Numbered from the stretch's first letter, positions 12,416 to 24,620 are shown. The stretch is 64,000 nucleotides of DNA from Varanus komodoensis (GCF_004798865.1 NW_025335268.1:4656486-4720485), one strand, 5' to 3'. Translations and numbers: made by a program. The notes: generated by a model not told the origin, from the letters alone.

Positions 12416-13794
12416 TGGCATGGATACATTTGGGCTACATAAGTGACTGTGCTCTGAAAACTGGGGTTACTTGAGGATATAAGATTAGAATTAGTAACTG
12501 TGGAACAGCTTGGCATAGTTGAAAGAATGCAGGGAACAAATTAGTGGAAAGAACTCAGCTAGTTGACAAGAGTAGAAGATGTTGTTCCTTAAGGATTCCT
12601 CATGAATGAAATAAAAGCAGAAAGATTTCATACATCGGAAAGCAAAAGACAAGTTATTCCTACAGTACCAGCCAGGCTTCACTTAAACATTATTTTATCC
12701 TGATCAGTAGGCTTGAAATGAATCCTACCTGAGCTGGAAGAGAGTGGAATCTGATGGCAGCTTTTGTCTCCAATTTGAAATGGCTTCTGCATCTACTGTG
12801 CAGAGGAAAGGCATGGGCTTAAAGAATAAAATATCTAATGTGTGTCAAAGTGACCACAGAACTTTTAAAACAAATCATGGATGAGACTGAATCACAGTAT
12901 TTCTTTAGGTTGTTTACATTGCTAACTAATTGACAAATGGTTCGAGTCAACAGACTGCACTCTCGGGCACTGTATTTTCTTTGGAGTCCGCATCATTCAA
13001 GTTATTCGTTTATCCCAACCTTGATTTGTTCACCTTAACTCAGGGCATGAGGCTGGAGGGCACGAACTCTGATCCTATTTCACCTCCGCTATAATGTAGT
13101 CCTGGCACAACCTTTTCCCAGCAATCTACACGGCAAAGAAGAAATGTGCATAATTATATTGGTACACGTTTCTAGAAGCACACCATGTTAGTCATCATTT
13201 CTAAAGTTTCTCCCACTAAATGAAGCTGGCAATCTGACCGTTTTTGCTAATTTTCCTCTGTGAGCATAATATTTTAAAAGCTTCGAAAACCTCATGCTTG
13301 AAATTAGCCAAAGAGGAACGGAGTGGTGGGTTGGGGGAGCACAAGCCAATGGAATGCGGCAGCCTGACATGCTGCAGGGATTAAAGGATCATTTTAACAG
13401 CCTGGAAGTGATTAGGCCCGGCTGCTGCTGTATGAAGTCTTTAATTGATTGATTTGAGTTTGTGGTCAGAAAATGATTGTCAACTACAGCTTATCTATAA
13501 TTATCAGTAATCAGAGCCAGACTTCTTTCTTACTAATGGCACAGTGCTCCTTCAGTGCTTTTGACACAAGTGTGACTCAGCCACTTCTGTGCAGTTGTCT
13601 AAGAACAGAGATTTTAAAAACAAGGAGGCAGCGCGCGAAACAGACTGGCCACAGTGCGGGGTGTTTTTGCCCTTTATGAGTCTGAAAGGAATTCAAGGGC
13701 CGGCCCGTTTTGCAAGAAGCTTGCCGGAGTATTAAGACCTGCAGGGGAGGCCCTCTTCCAGGTGCCATTACCTGCACAGTCCTGTTTGTTGGGC
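12416..13794. other. Unique non-coding stretch
   Basis: No gene. 13380-13510 is repeat-free and holds several ATTGATT/TAATTATC-type sites, so it is a weak candidate for a conserved non-coding element. Confidence 0.4.
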
Positions 13795-13858
13795 ACGTGT
13801 GAAAGAGCTTTCTCCTGTGTCGCTCCCAAACAATGGAATGTGCTTCCTCAAGAATGAT
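13795..13858 (+). mobile_element. L2 LINE ORF2 C-terminal fragment
   Basis: Translation CERAFSCVAPKQWNVLPQE matches the L2 ORF2 end, usually 'xRAFSVVAPxLWNSLPxE'. Only about 20 codons remain, and no L2 3' tail follows directly. Confidence 0.6.
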
Positions 13859-13963
13859 GATTGGTTCCCACTAGTTGTCTGAGGAGTCTGTTTTGGGTTT
13901 GAGAATCTGTTGGATTCCCTGGCGCTGGTCCACTTTGGGTGTGCACTCGTAGGGCACGCAACA

Positions 13964-14187
13964 GGAACGGAGCCCCATGGGAATGCTGCACAGGCAGAGT
14001 CCCTCTTCCACGCTTCCTGCAGCAGAGTTTGCTTATGCTGCTGCAGGTGACGCAAAAGATGGTTGTTCATGCGGGACTCACCAGGGCTGGAACCCCACAT
14101 GAATGCTGTGCAAGCCACTTCTCTCTCTTCTGGGCCATGCTCAGCAGCCATTGTTTGTGCTGCTCCACATGATGCAGAGCAATGTTG
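13964..14187. repeat. Diverged two-unit tandem duplication, period about 120 bp
   Basis: Unit 1 (about 13964-14065) and unit 2 (about 14087-14187) share an ordered series of motifs: 'ccccat(g)ggaatgctg' against 'ccccacatgaatgctg', 'tttgcttatgctgct' against 'tttgtgctgct', and 'gacgcaaaagatggttg' against 'gatgcagagcaatgttg'. The offset is exactly 120 at the first motif and 122 at the last. A minus-strand open frame of 183 codons (13768-14319) spans both units, and its translation repeats REVACTAFMWGSSP and RDSACAAFPWGSVP. I do not recognise the protein. Confidence 0.6.
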
Positions 14188-15171
14188 CCAGTTGTACAAG
14201 CTTTGCTTTCCACCATTCATGGACTTCCTCTCAGCACAGCTTGCAAAGAACAGGCCAGGCACCAGAAGAAGCCTGTGAACGCTAGACGGACAGGTTCTCC
14301 TGAGTTCATCCCACCCCACTTCCCACTCTCTTGGCCTTTTGGAAGAGGAGTATAAGAACTCATCTTTTCAGTTTGGCCTTTCAAAATATGTAGGTTTGAT
14401 GCTTTTGCTGTTTTAGGATGTGGTCCTTTCACCCTGCCCCTAATATATGTGAGCCTCAGAACTTGGCGGCTTATGTGCATCCAATACAGACAATCCCTGC
14501 CATGCCTCACCTTGTGCACTCTGTTCCAATGGCTGCTTCTGGCCACCTCGATAAAGCACCACTGAGGAGGAGGGAAGTGGGTGGTAGCCAGTCAGAATCT
14601 CTGAATGGAGCTACGTAGCTCTTGCCCTGGCACACCCCCTTCTCCCTCTGCGAGGTGCTTTTCCATGCCAGCTGTGAGTGGGCAGGGCAACAGCTCTGCC
14701 TCAGAGCCTCAGCACCAAAGCCACACAATCCTGGTGCTGGGATGCCAAAGCATGCTAAGTTCCCCCCTACATTGTTATGAGGCCATAGGAAAGTCATGAA
14801 TGTCGAATGCTCTTATCTTAGTTCTACAACAAACTGGAAAGTAGCTACAGAGATTAACAGCTTCATGTTAGAAAAGCTCCTATTCCTACACTGTGACCTG
14901 GGATTGGTAGGTGCTGTGAGTGGCAGCAGAAAAGTCCGATAAGAGCAGGGACTGGTCTTAGATGAGCCCACCCCCATCTCAGCCAGGGTGCCGGTGTAGT
15001 ACGTGGATCCATGGTGATGCCTGCATACCCGTGCCCATCAGGGTCAGATGCTATGCAGCCATCTCCACCCTGGATGCTTCACAAGCTTGCTGAAGGAGCA
15101 CTATTTATGCCGGTTAACTTGTGAAATTGAGAAGTAACCAGCTGAGCATTAAAAGCCCTTCCAAAGCAAAC
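14188..15171. other. Unique non-coding stretch
   Basis: Slightly GC-richer than its surroundings. Overlapping short frames lie on both strands and no element is recognised. Confidence 0.4.
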
Positions 15172-15275
15172 TTACAATGCAATCCTATGCATGTTTGCCT
15201 AGAAGAAAGTCTACTTCCAGTAATCACAGGGCACCATTCTCCTTTAAGGGTGTTTAGGATTGCAGCCTTGCACTC
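15172..15275. mobile_element. Short palindromic MITE-like repeat, family D
   Basis: It begins 'acaatgcaatcctatgcatg' and ends 'gtgtttaggattgcagcc', so the ends GCAATCCTA and TAGGATTGC are inverted. Half copies lie at 2725-2775, 17140-17168, 44198-44222 and 45222-45262. This is a frequent short repeat of squamate genomes. It has no coding capacity. Confidence 0.6.
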
Positions 15276-16561
15276 TGCATGCTGCAAGTATACTCTGATG
15301 TCTATTTTCTGGTTATTCCAAGGGTAGAACTCTAAAATGCCAATAGTTCTTTTTTTAACCCTTCCTTTCCCTTAAAGCAGGAATTTACCTTTAACCAAAT
15401 GTGCGCAAACACACACACACGCACTTAAATGAACCAAACACAGCTCTTGTGTACAGCCCTATTATTTTAATACATCTTCTGTACTGAAATAATGGAAACT
15501 CCAGCTAAAATTCATTCAGCACAACCCAGCTCTCAACTGACTTGGCTATTTATAAAGCAGATCTTTAAAGCACCTCTACTATGCCCCCCTTTTTTTAATT
15601 AATGAAAAGTTGGCCAAAATTAGCTCCCATTTCCCAGTGCTTTAGGTGCCGATGTTTCTGGTAACTGACCCAGTAGTATTTTGTAATTATTACTGTTCTT
15701 AGGCAAAGGAAATAATAATTTCCTATGACATTTAAGTTTAAAAAAAACTCCATCACACATAATATTCCAAAGGTTGAATATTTGGCTACTACAAGTTTCC
15801 AAAATATCACTTCCATTGTAACCTAAAGAGTTCTTGCAGCACGGTTAACCTGAGGCATGAGGAGAGGATGGGTAGGAAAGTTCCAAGTGAACTTCCTCTT
15901 GCAAAGAAAAGTAATTACTAAAACCAAGATGAAAACCTAGACAAGCAATACAGTTGGTTTTTAACTGGAAAGTGTACATTTTTATTTCCTCTTCAAACAG
16001 CTTTCTAAGCATACTGTTAATCTTTTCAATGTTCAAAGTTATTTATAAGCATGATTAAAGTATTAAATAATACTTTGAGCTGCTCAATATTGGCAACTTA
16101 CAATTCAGTCCTATGTTCATTTTCTCAAAAATAAGTGTGATTAGGTTAGGTCCATAATTTGCCTGCTGCAGATGGAAGGGTTTCCATCTGAATAAGGTCT
16201 CCAAAAGAGGAACTGCTCTAGTGAATTGGGGAAGGAGAGTTGGTTGTGGTTGAGTGCTATCTCCCCATTCCTTCACTGCCCCTGAAAATCTTCTCTGTAG
16301 GACTAGGTGATCCACCAGAAGAGTGGGAAAGTGACTCTTGCTGTACCTGCGATGAACAGTGTCAGCCCCAGCTGGCATGTCAGCCTAGGTGCTCACATGA
16401 GGACTGCTTGCTGCTGCCACATCACCTGGTGATGAGGACCGCCACCACCAAGACAGCAGGACCCTGGACTTTGGCTATGAGATCCAATCATAGCTGCACA
16501 GTTGTGTGCACACACACACTTCAGTGCATAAAACTAGCAGTTTTGGGGTCCAAAGGGGCAA
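15276..16561. other. Unique non-coding stretch with a short CA repeat
   Basis: (AC)n at 15409-15420. No gene or other element is recognised. Confidence 0.4.
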
Positions 16562-16769
16562 TTTTGCATGTCCATTTGCCATTTTTATGGAGAACTGTTC
16601 TCTGTTTTGAAGACATCCTCTATCTGAAAGGCTAAGAACCATCAGAAGGAATACTGATCACTATCTTCTACACTATGATGAAATATATACCATATTTCAG
16701 TTTCATTTACAATGGTTATATCTAAATTTGCATCTATGCATATAAATAAGCATGTGCAATTTTGTGGCA
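16562..16769 (+). repeat. Interspersed repeat, family A, copy 2
   Basis: It shows the family order: 'gaactgttctctgttttgaa', 'ctgaaaggct', 'ctacactatgatgaaat', then 'tttgcatctatgcatataaa' and a 'gcatgtgcaatttt' end. It is diverged. Confidence 0.5.
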
Positions 16770-17060
16770 TGTTTTATTTATTTCAGCAGACTTCTATATA
16801 TCTTTTCATTATTTATACTAAAAAGTCCTGCAGTGGTTTGCAAGGTAACTCATGATAAAGTGCAATGATACCAACCCTTAAAGCAGTAACAGCTCATTAA
16901 AATAAGCAGGTTTAGTTGTCATGGCTAGCAGTCAGGGCAACTCCTGGGCAAACAGATGTGCTGTAACTTGTCAATGGAAATATCCCACGCCCAGAGCCCA
17001 CCTGATCGCAATGGGAAGATCATTCCATCTATTTTACGCAAATAGGTGCCCACCTTTGTT
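16770..17060. repeat. Unclassified interspersed repeat, family E, copy 1
   Basis: A 'ttttatttatttcagcagac' start, 'cagtggtttgcaaggtaact', 'aagcagtaacagctcattaa', and later 'gatcgcaatgggaagatcat' plus 'tcca' resemble in order the stretch at 45344-45665. The structure recalls a common reptilian LINE/SINE 3' UTR read in reverse, but I cannot name it. A family D half lies just downstream at 17140-17168. Confidence 0.4.
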
Positions 17061-20000
17061 CTCTTTTTTGCTGAGACATGTCCTTATGTTTGCCAATTCA
17101 CAAGTGGCAAACCTAATTTTCACTTGGACATTTCACTGAAAATAGTGGGAGTTACTTCTAAGCAAGCCCTTGGGATCAGGATGGAGGCCTTCTGTGAGTA
17201 ATTAATGCCCCACTGACCCCTGTGCAGATTCTGAGCCAGTTTTACAGTCTTTCAGTCTAACCCTGCATCCACACCAAGAAATTCACTCGGTCTCTCCCAG
17301 GTCCTGGTTTCTCCAACCAGCCAAGAGACATTGGGTAGACTATGGTCCCCATTAGGTAGCCAGATGCCTGCAGCTATAGCAATCAATTTTAGTCCCATTC
17401 CAATGGTGCCATGTTTTACATTGCAAAAGATATTTAAAGTATGGCTTTTCTCCAACTTTCAGAAACCAAGAGGCCAAGCCACAGTACTGCCCCAAACAGA
17501 AATAATCCCCAAAGCAACGTTAATGGTTTTTGATGTTGGTTGCTCCCCTTTGTGCTATACCTGGCTATCATTGTATTAAACCAAAGAAAAATATTCTTGA
17601 AATGACAAAATAGTATTATGAAATAGTTCCTAAAATAATTTTAGAGAGCAGTCCTGTGGTCTCTAGGCGGTGTCTGAAGGGCCTTGAAATTTCCAGGGGA
17701 GAAAAGGCCGTAGACAGAGGTGGCTTTTTACGCTGCTGTCCTGCTCCCAGGCCACAGTGGCTTCTCCTATGAGGTCTGAACTCTGTAGAGGAAAAGCAGG
17801 AAATTGCTACGGATAATGTTCTGGGAGGCAGGAAATTACCAAGGATCCAATGGTTCTTGGCCCTCTTGGACACTGTCTCCAGGAAGCATTTAGCAAGAGC
17901 ATGTCCAAAATGCCCCAGCCCCAGAAGTTACATTCTTCCATCCATACAAGAAGTCCTGCCTTGCTCTGAATTCCCCCTTCTGCTGCCAGCAAAGATCCCA
18001 GAAGTAAAGGACAGAGCAGAGTCTCCAGACTAGTTCTCAGAGTAAAAGTGTGGTCCCTGACAGGGCTCGGTCTGAATCTCCGAATTTTACCACAGCTGTT
18101 TGAAGTTAGCCAAGGTCAGATGAGGTGCTGGTCATCCTCTCCCTGCTTTGCATTTACTACTTTTAATTTCTTTTTGATTTCTCATGCTAAACAAGACATC
18201 CTAAAAAGATGTCTCCTTAACAGTAGATCATTCTAATCTCTGAATCTATTTTCAGAGATTCACTTAGCAACTCATGGTCCAAGAACATGCCTGCATTTCT
18301 TACTTTGATCTGTCATTTCCCTCAATTAGATTTATAATGAACTTTTTCCCCTATTTTTCCCAGTACTTGTCTGAGATATTGACCTGCTTTTATCCAAGAT
18401 ATTGCTCTGTCTTTTACTCCTACTGAAACGCAGGGAGACATTTGATCTTGTGCTGACAGCAGAGAACTTAAGGTAAAATGGTGATTAGATGACAAGGAGT
18501 GGTGAGGGCAAGGGCTGAATAAGGCAAGCATTAACCAGGCAAAAGGTAGTCAGGGAAAGGATGAATCAAACCACATTTGGAGCTCCGATATTCCCCCCCC
18601 CCCTTTCCTGCCCCCTCACCAGCTGCTCTCTGAGGTCAGGAAAGCAGCCTCAGAGAAGGTTAGCAGGGTGTGTTTCTGGAGCCTGGAGGGATCAAGGTCC
18701 AAACTATCCTGAAGCCATTTTCCTTCCCGCCATTTTCCTTCCCTTTGAAATGCTGTCTCTAGATGGCCAGAAACATCCGCCTAGTGAAAATGCAAAGGAG
18801 GAGAACAATCACCTCTGCCACTCCTCCCACACTGCACTGGGTGTGCTTGAGTCCCCAGGCTTCCTCCCATCTTAACAGGCCTGCACATCAAATGTATTAG
18901 AGGGCACTGGAAACACGTCAAACATTTAGATAAGCACAAGATACATCAGTAGATCAAAGCTCAATATTGAGTATAAATATTGCAACATTTCACTTAGGCC
19001 ACATTTAACATAAGGAAACTTACACTATATCTACATCAAATCCATGGCAAAATATTTAAATTATTATTAATAATGCAGATTAATAATCATAATCATAATC
19101 AGGGAGCACACAGTCCCCTCCATATCATTCTACCATGGGAAGAATTTGATCTTAGCGTTTGTGACCTTAGTGATGCTTCATTTGCATAGCCGAACCCCGT
19201 TCTATATCTTGCTCATTCTAGAACATGGCACAATATTGGCCACTGGCATTCAGAGACTGATAGATAGCTCTAGATCAGAGGCAGGGAAACTACTGTGTTC
19301 CAATCCAGCCTCTGAATTTCTCCACTCTTTCCCACTGTCCACCAATTGTTCCATGGTTTCCCAGTTCTTGTGCCATTTTCTCCCCACTGAAGGCTGAAAT
19401 GCCTCTCCTAAGGCATCAGTATAATAGATAACATGACTCTTACACTAATTTATGCTAGACTTGGGGTCTTTTGATCCCACCCCTTTGCCTTCAACCCCAC
19501 CCAACCCCAATGAGGCCCCCAAAAGAGTTTTGATGCTAGCAAAGGTGTGTGGGAGTAAGAGTACGAGAGCATGAAACCTCGCACCTCGTCAGCTTCTGCC
19601 ATCTTCCCACTTTGCACACTTCCACCCGTGTGTGTTATATAAAGAATGGGCTGCACACGGGTTCATATATTTACTTAGAACCACTCAATTCTGCACTCAT
19701 TCCAAGGGGAAAAAACAGCCAAAGTTGGAACAAATGGGGCAGAACGGTTTCCCAACTGGACCCCAGAGACACAAGGAAGAAAAATAAAAGCTAAAAACCT
19801 TACATGGAGTGAACCCTCGAACGTGCATTTGGTTTTTTAAAAATTCTCCCAGACTAGTAATTTTATCCCTTGAGTGATGTTAAATGTGTCAGGCTAAGTG
19901 CCCAAGATTGTACCACTAAAGGTTCCAGGTCTGGTTCAAACAGAATAGTGCCATTAAACTGCCTGCAAGCAATAAGATGAAATATAATGGAGATAAATGC

Positions 20001-20281
20001 AAAGGACAGAGCACAGGAAGTGGGGTGGCGGGGTAAAGATCGAATGCTGGTTGCAAGGAATGAGGACATTAGGGGAGACCGTTGCGCACACAGGGAACTC
20101 AGTCCGGAGTAGGATGAAGAATGCCTCTTTAAAACATGACCTGTCACTATAACCTACTGCTTAGCCTCCAAATAGCAAGAGAGCCAAGTTCTAAAACTCT
20201 GCTGTGACTGATCACTTATCTGTTAAATATGTCTAGACCCAAGTCCACTTTTTAATGCAAGAGCTTTATAAGGTGACTTAT
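17061..20281. other. Long unique non-coding stretch
   Basis: No gene. A C-rich run lies near 18592-18604. Faint 5S-like similarity near 18090-18130 is too weak to call. Confidence 0.4.
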
Positions 20282-20292
20282 GTAGAGAAACT

Positions 20293-20497
20293 TTGTTTGT
20301 TTAGTCGCAAAGTCATCTCCGACCCATCGTGACCCCATGGACAACATTCCTCCAGGCCTTCCTGTCCTCCACCATCCCCCGGAGTCCACTTAAGCTCACG
20401 CCAACTGCTTCAGTGACTCCATCTGGCCACCTCATCCTCTGCCGTCCCCTTTTCTTTTTCCATCAATCGTTCCCAGCATCAGGGTCTTCTTCAGTGA
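20293..20497 (-). mobile_element. BovB (RTE) LINE 3' fragment with 11-bp TSD
   Basis: On the minus strand this is the end of BovB ORF2 and its 3' terminus ('catggggtcacgatgggtcg' type). The plus strand shows 'acccatcgtgaccccatgga'. It is flanked by GTAGAGAAACT at 20282-20292 and again at 20498-20508, a perfect 11-bp duplication that fixes both ends. It is severely 5'-truncated, with few differences from the copy at 63079-63510, so it is relatively young. RTE machinery inserts by target-primed reverse transcription. Confidence 0.9.
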
Positions 20498-20508
20498 GTA
20501 GAGAAACT

Positions 20509-20919
20509 GAAACATACCAAAATCAGATTCTAATAAAATATCATGTTCAAAGGGCTGGCTGTGTTTGGGTGTTGAAGCAAAAACAGAGTCTTCTGGAAGC
20601 TTAAAGACAAACAGATTTATTCTGGTAGAAAATTTAATGGAAAAATAAGTGCCGTGGGAATGGGGGCAGTGGGCAGCGGGGGGTGGTGGTGGAGCTGATT
20701 GATGCTCTCCTGCCCATAACTGCTGCCTCACCAACCCTTTGTGCTGCTTAGATGGGGAGAAACTTGTGTTTCCTTTGTGGAATGGAGGTCACTCTGGTCT
20801 GGTCTAAAGTCCGTTTGTGTTTCTGTCTTTGGGTTTATCCTCTCTCCTGATTGGTTCTAAGCCATTGGAAGCCAATTCATACAGCTTTAGTCAATAGTGT
20901 ATGAATTTGACAATTTATG
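20509..20919. other. Unique non-coding stretch
   Basis: No recognisable element. A G-rich patch lies near 20665-20690. Confidence 0.4.
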
Positions 20920-21010
20920 ATGTATTATATTGTATTTCTTTGTTTTTAAAGTTACGTACAATATCCTGGGAACCTTTTCAAGATGAAAGGTTCATAAATA
21001 AGTAAATATT
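20920..21010 (+). mobile_element. Probable L2 LINE 3' tail
   Basis: 'acaatatcctgggaacctttt' is followed by 'ggttcataaataagtaaata', in the position and form of the L2 3' end. It is diverged. Confidence 0.45.
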
Positions 21011-21079
21011 ATGGGAAAGTGGCATCTGAACAAATAGATGACAAGGGGATCCTCAGTCAAAGAACGAGCATCAAAGACT

Positions 21080-21330
21080 AATGTTAGGGCTGATTCTCAC
21101 AGAGGTGTCCATCACTGCATTGCTTAACAATAGGGCAGTATTAGAATTCCATTGCTGCTTGCAAAATGTGCAAGTAGGTTCCTGCCAGAAATATTTGCAA
21201 ACTGCCAAACACATGCTCACATTTGTCACTCCCAGTTTGACTTGCACAAATTTTCTCAGTAGACTTATCATCTCTGTTTCATCTATGTGGAAAATTTGCA
21301 CAAATTTGGAGTGTTGAGCAGATCTCCCAC
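21080..21330. repeat. Possible copy of AT-rich repeat family B
   Basis: It carries 'cttgcaaaatgtgcaag', 'gaaaatttgcacaaatttgg' and related motifs. Assignment is weak. Confidence 0.3.
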
Positions 21331-21499
21331 TTGATCACTCCTTGGTTTGCACAGGTTTCCCCCTTACGCAAAGCCAGCAGCAATCACAAACACCAACAGG
21401 GATCGGGCCTGGGATGAGTGGCAAGGTTGGCGATCACTCATTTACGAATGCTTACTTCCTCTTCATGATTCTCAATCAAATGAGTGTGTTGTCGTTATG

Positions 21500-21625
21500 G
21501 TTGCTTTGCTTGCTTGTTTGTTTTGTTTTGTTTTTGTTTATTTGTTTGTTTTTGTATGTCGTCCAGAGACATTTAGTATTGGGATGGCATATAAAACTTT
21601 AAATAAAGGAATGAATAAAATTCCA
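21500..21625 (+). mobile_element. L2 LINE 3' tail
   Basis: A TTTG-rich stretch leads into 'gtatgtcgtccagagacatt', 'attgggatggcatataaaac' and 'aaataaaggaatgaataaaa', the form of the L2 3' end. Confidence 0.6.
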
Positions 21626-21971
21626 TGTTGGGGTCTATATTGGAGCCCTCTTCCATGCTGGCTGCCTGTGCTCTGCTAGCATCTCTCTTTTGACCTGCCT
21701 CCCTGCCTTCCACACACTGGAGGGGCGCAGCTGAAGAGGGGAGCTGTTCAACCTGCGTCCGCTGCCTGCATGATCTGGAACACCAACTGCGCAGCATTCT
21801 AAAGCATACAGAGTCCCCTTCTGAGCATAGCTCCCATTCAGACTTCACCCTCCCAGAACGTAGATGGGTGGAAGTGGGCCCATAGCTAGGATATTTTCTC
21901 TGCCCCCAGCCCTGTTTCTGCAAGCAAATTTATTGCCAATGATAAAGTGCACATACATGTGGTAGGCATGT
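21626..21971. other. Unique non-coding stretch
   Basis: Locally GC-rich around 21640-21860. No element is recognised. Confidence 0.35.
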
Positions 21972-22052
21972 CGTGAGCAGAGCCGGCTGGAGCCAGGGGT
22001 CAGACTAGATGGCCTGGGAGACCCCTTCTGACTCACTCCGTTTCTATGTTTT
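21972..22052 (+). mobile_element. CR1 LINE 3' end
   Basis: 'gagccggctggagccagggg', 'tcagactagatggcctggga' and 'gaccccttctgactcactcc' match the 3' ends at about 4336-4412 and 47656-47736 (reversed). This is the CR1 terminus that normally follows 'ggactagatg' and ends 'ttctatg'. Confidence 0.7.
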
Positions 22053-22634
22053 AGAGACCCAAAAGAAAACCTTTTCTTTTAATTCATACAGATATGGATG
22101 CTATTAGTTCGAGGCACTGCCACAGTGGAACCAACCCACGTATTCCCAAAAGTGTATGAAATTGAGGGTGTACAGAAGATGAAGGAACATTTTGGCTTAT
22201 GTGTACTTTTTATTTTTAAGAAGGCGTGTTGTTCAATGTATAAAGGCAGTTCTTCAAAACACCTGTTGGTTCACTTGGACTGGACCTTTGGATTCAGTTA
22301 CAATTATACATTCAGACAGAGAATTCATTCCTTCTGCATACAAATCAATCAGTGCATTTTCCTCTTATGAAACACTTTGCCATTTAAAACTGAAGCTATT
22401 GGATTGCTTGACCAGATCAGGAGTCTTTCTTTGCCCTTCCTTACTGAAATCATGCTAAAATTAAAGGGATATTTTCCCCTGTGATACTACTGTTGCAACA
22501 GAAAAAATGAACAGGAATCGATACAGCCTAGTGGTGTTAGGAGTCAGTTACAAAAAATGCAAAATGATATTGTTTTCATTCCCTAATGTTTTTTCTTGTG
22601 CATTATTTACAATTGTTTTAGTGGCACGCATATA
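22053..22634. other. Unique non-coding stretch
   Basis: No recognisable element or exon. Confidence 0.4.
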
Positions 22635-22770
22635 TCTCTGTGGATTGTCTGGTGGTATGTTTGCGAGTATATGGCTCTGCAAATGTATTTTTAAGGTTTT
22701 AATCATTCTAAACCACCCAGCGTGCTTCGGCTATTTCGCATTACAGAAATGTAATAAATGAAATGAAACC
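22635..22770 (+). mobile_element. L2 LINE 3' tail
   Basis: 'cattctaaaccacccagcgt', 'gcttcggctatttcgcatta' and 'cagaaatgtaataaatgaaa' follow the L2 3' UTR pattern (cccagagagctttggctat...atagaaatg...aataaa). Confidence 0.6.
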
Positions 22771-23599
22771 TTACATTGCTGTTTTCTGTTCTAGAACACC
22801 CTGCTTGAGCAGACAAGCAGAGATTGGAGTAGTGAATGGAAATATTTAGGTAGCTGCCACAGAGTAGTTGACATATCTAGATAATCCATTAGTTTAACGA
22901 AGCAAAGTTGGTTTTATATTAGGGTATGTGGTCAAGTGAAATATAGTCCTCTCTAAACCCTGAATCCCACTCACGGGGGTGGGAATTAAGTTACACCTCG
23001 GAAGATAGAGATACGCAAAACATAGTTTAGATCAGGGTATTGTGCCATTAAGAGCAAACCAACAAGGCTTTCTGTCCGTAGCCAATATGTATTCGTTACA
23101 CCCCACGTTTCAAATCTTTGTCCCTTGTGGACATGGAATATGTTTTCCATATGTCCATGTGTTAGGAGTTTCAAAAAAAATGCTGAGCACGTTATTTTTC
23201 AAGATAGCTCTGACAAAGTATAAAACAATCTTTAAAATATTATGACATGACCAATTTCCATGGCATTTAAAAATCAATGATATGACACAGTATGTTTTAT
23301 ATGTGTGGAAATGTGCTCCATAAATATTGAGTAGTGTCACAATATTCTCTGTTTTCTATGTGCTAAAATCCATTTTAAATATAGTATGTGTAGTGTACAT
23401 TTTCTGAAACTTAATTCAGGTTTTCAGGAAATAAAGGTATTTTGGGGGAGTCTGTCCACATGGGTCTTATACTGACGTGTACGGGTCTTTATTCCAACAA
23501 GATCTTCCAGTCCCTACATCTAGTCTCCTTCAAGGTAAGAATGGATAGAATATTTGTTGGATGAATTTTTACACGAATTTACCCAGTTCACACCTCCTA
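22771..23599. other. Unique AT-rich non-coding stretch
   Basis: Nothing recognised. Confidence 0.4.
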
Positions 23600-23890
23600 A
23601 AACTATATGCGTCCTAGAATGCAATTGCACACCAATTGCACACCAAAATTGCACACCAGAATTCTGAGCTGCAGTCTGAAACTTGAAAAAGCACATAAAA
23701 TGTGTATATCAAAGAAAAGTGCATGCAAAAAAGATATATTAAGAGGATATATGCCAAAAGTGTAATATATTAGGATAGAATTGCTTGAAAAATTAGTTAC
23801 AGTCCTTAACAAATCAGAAGAAATGTGCATGAAAAGGTATATGAATTTTCCTGGGGACATTTTTGGTACAATTCATGAACCATTGAGGAA
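23600..23890. repeat. AT-rich repeat family B, copy
   Basis: It shares ordered motifs with 56865-57110: 'gaaaaagcacataaaatgtg' plus 'tatat', 'atgtgcatgaaaaggtat' and 'gaattttcctggggac'. It also holds a small internal triplication of 'attgcacacca' near 23625-23660. The family is unknown to me. Confidence 0.5.
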
Positions 23891-24229
23891 GAGGGTCAAA
23901 ATAATCTAAAGCTGAGAAAATGCAAAACCAGTATTGACAGATTTGACCATCTCTCCGTGAAAGCATACAATATTTGGAAATTATGAGCTGGCATTAAGTT
24001 TGCTTAATTAGTTCACGACAGTACTCATGCAATGTCTTCAATCAAAATAATTAAATCTATTTGGAAAGAGAGTATAATAAGGTTCATCTGTAATCTGCAA
24101 CATATCGCAGTGCGGATGGGAACACACTTCAGCAAAGATCAGGTGCTGGCTTCCTTGTCGCATGTCCAATATTCATTTCTGCCAGGTGTGCAACATCCAG
24201 ACCCCACCAACAGCAGCATTCAAGAACCA
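23891..24229. other. Unique non-coding stretch
   Basis: Nothing recognised. Confidence 0.4.
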
Positions 24230-24620
24230 ACACTCCTACTGCATTCCTATGCAGAGCAAGCTCCCTGCAGCAGACTTCGCCCCAAGGCCAGGCCCCCCAC
24301 ACGCTCCTCCCCCTGCAGCAGAAAGGGCCATGCCGGCCCCACTGGGCAGGTAAGTGCTGCTGCAGGCACAGGTGCTCCCGAAAGCCCAGCCAGCCATCCT
24401 GGACAGTGCGCTCCACAGTGTGGCCCACCTCCGGGGACAGCCAGGATTCCACAGAGCCCCACTCTGCCTGCTCTCATGCTGTCCCAAAGGCCAGTTAAAG
24501 TGGGAGAGCAGCCAGCAAGGCTCTCTAGAGCCCCCACTTCTGATTCTTCCTGAGGAGGCCAGCAGGTGGGTGGGCAGGCCTCCTGAAGAGCCACATGGGC
24601 CAGAATAAGCAGCTAACGTC
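24230..24620. other. GC-rich block of unknown nature
   Basis: About 390 bases of markedly GC-rich sequence sit abruptly in AT-rich surroundings. Overlapping open frames of 84-173 codons lie on both strands. They are expected where stop codons are rare, and none resembles a known family. No terminal inverted repeats, A-tail or target duplication is visible. It could be an old CpG-depleted island, an exon-like fragment or a GC-rich repeat. Confidence 0.4.

Noticed and set aside
18090-18130. Faint 5S rRNA similarity ('gaagttagccaaggtcagat')
   Set aside because: Too few matching positions and the order breaks down. Unlike 11688-11763 it does not follow 5S over a useful length.
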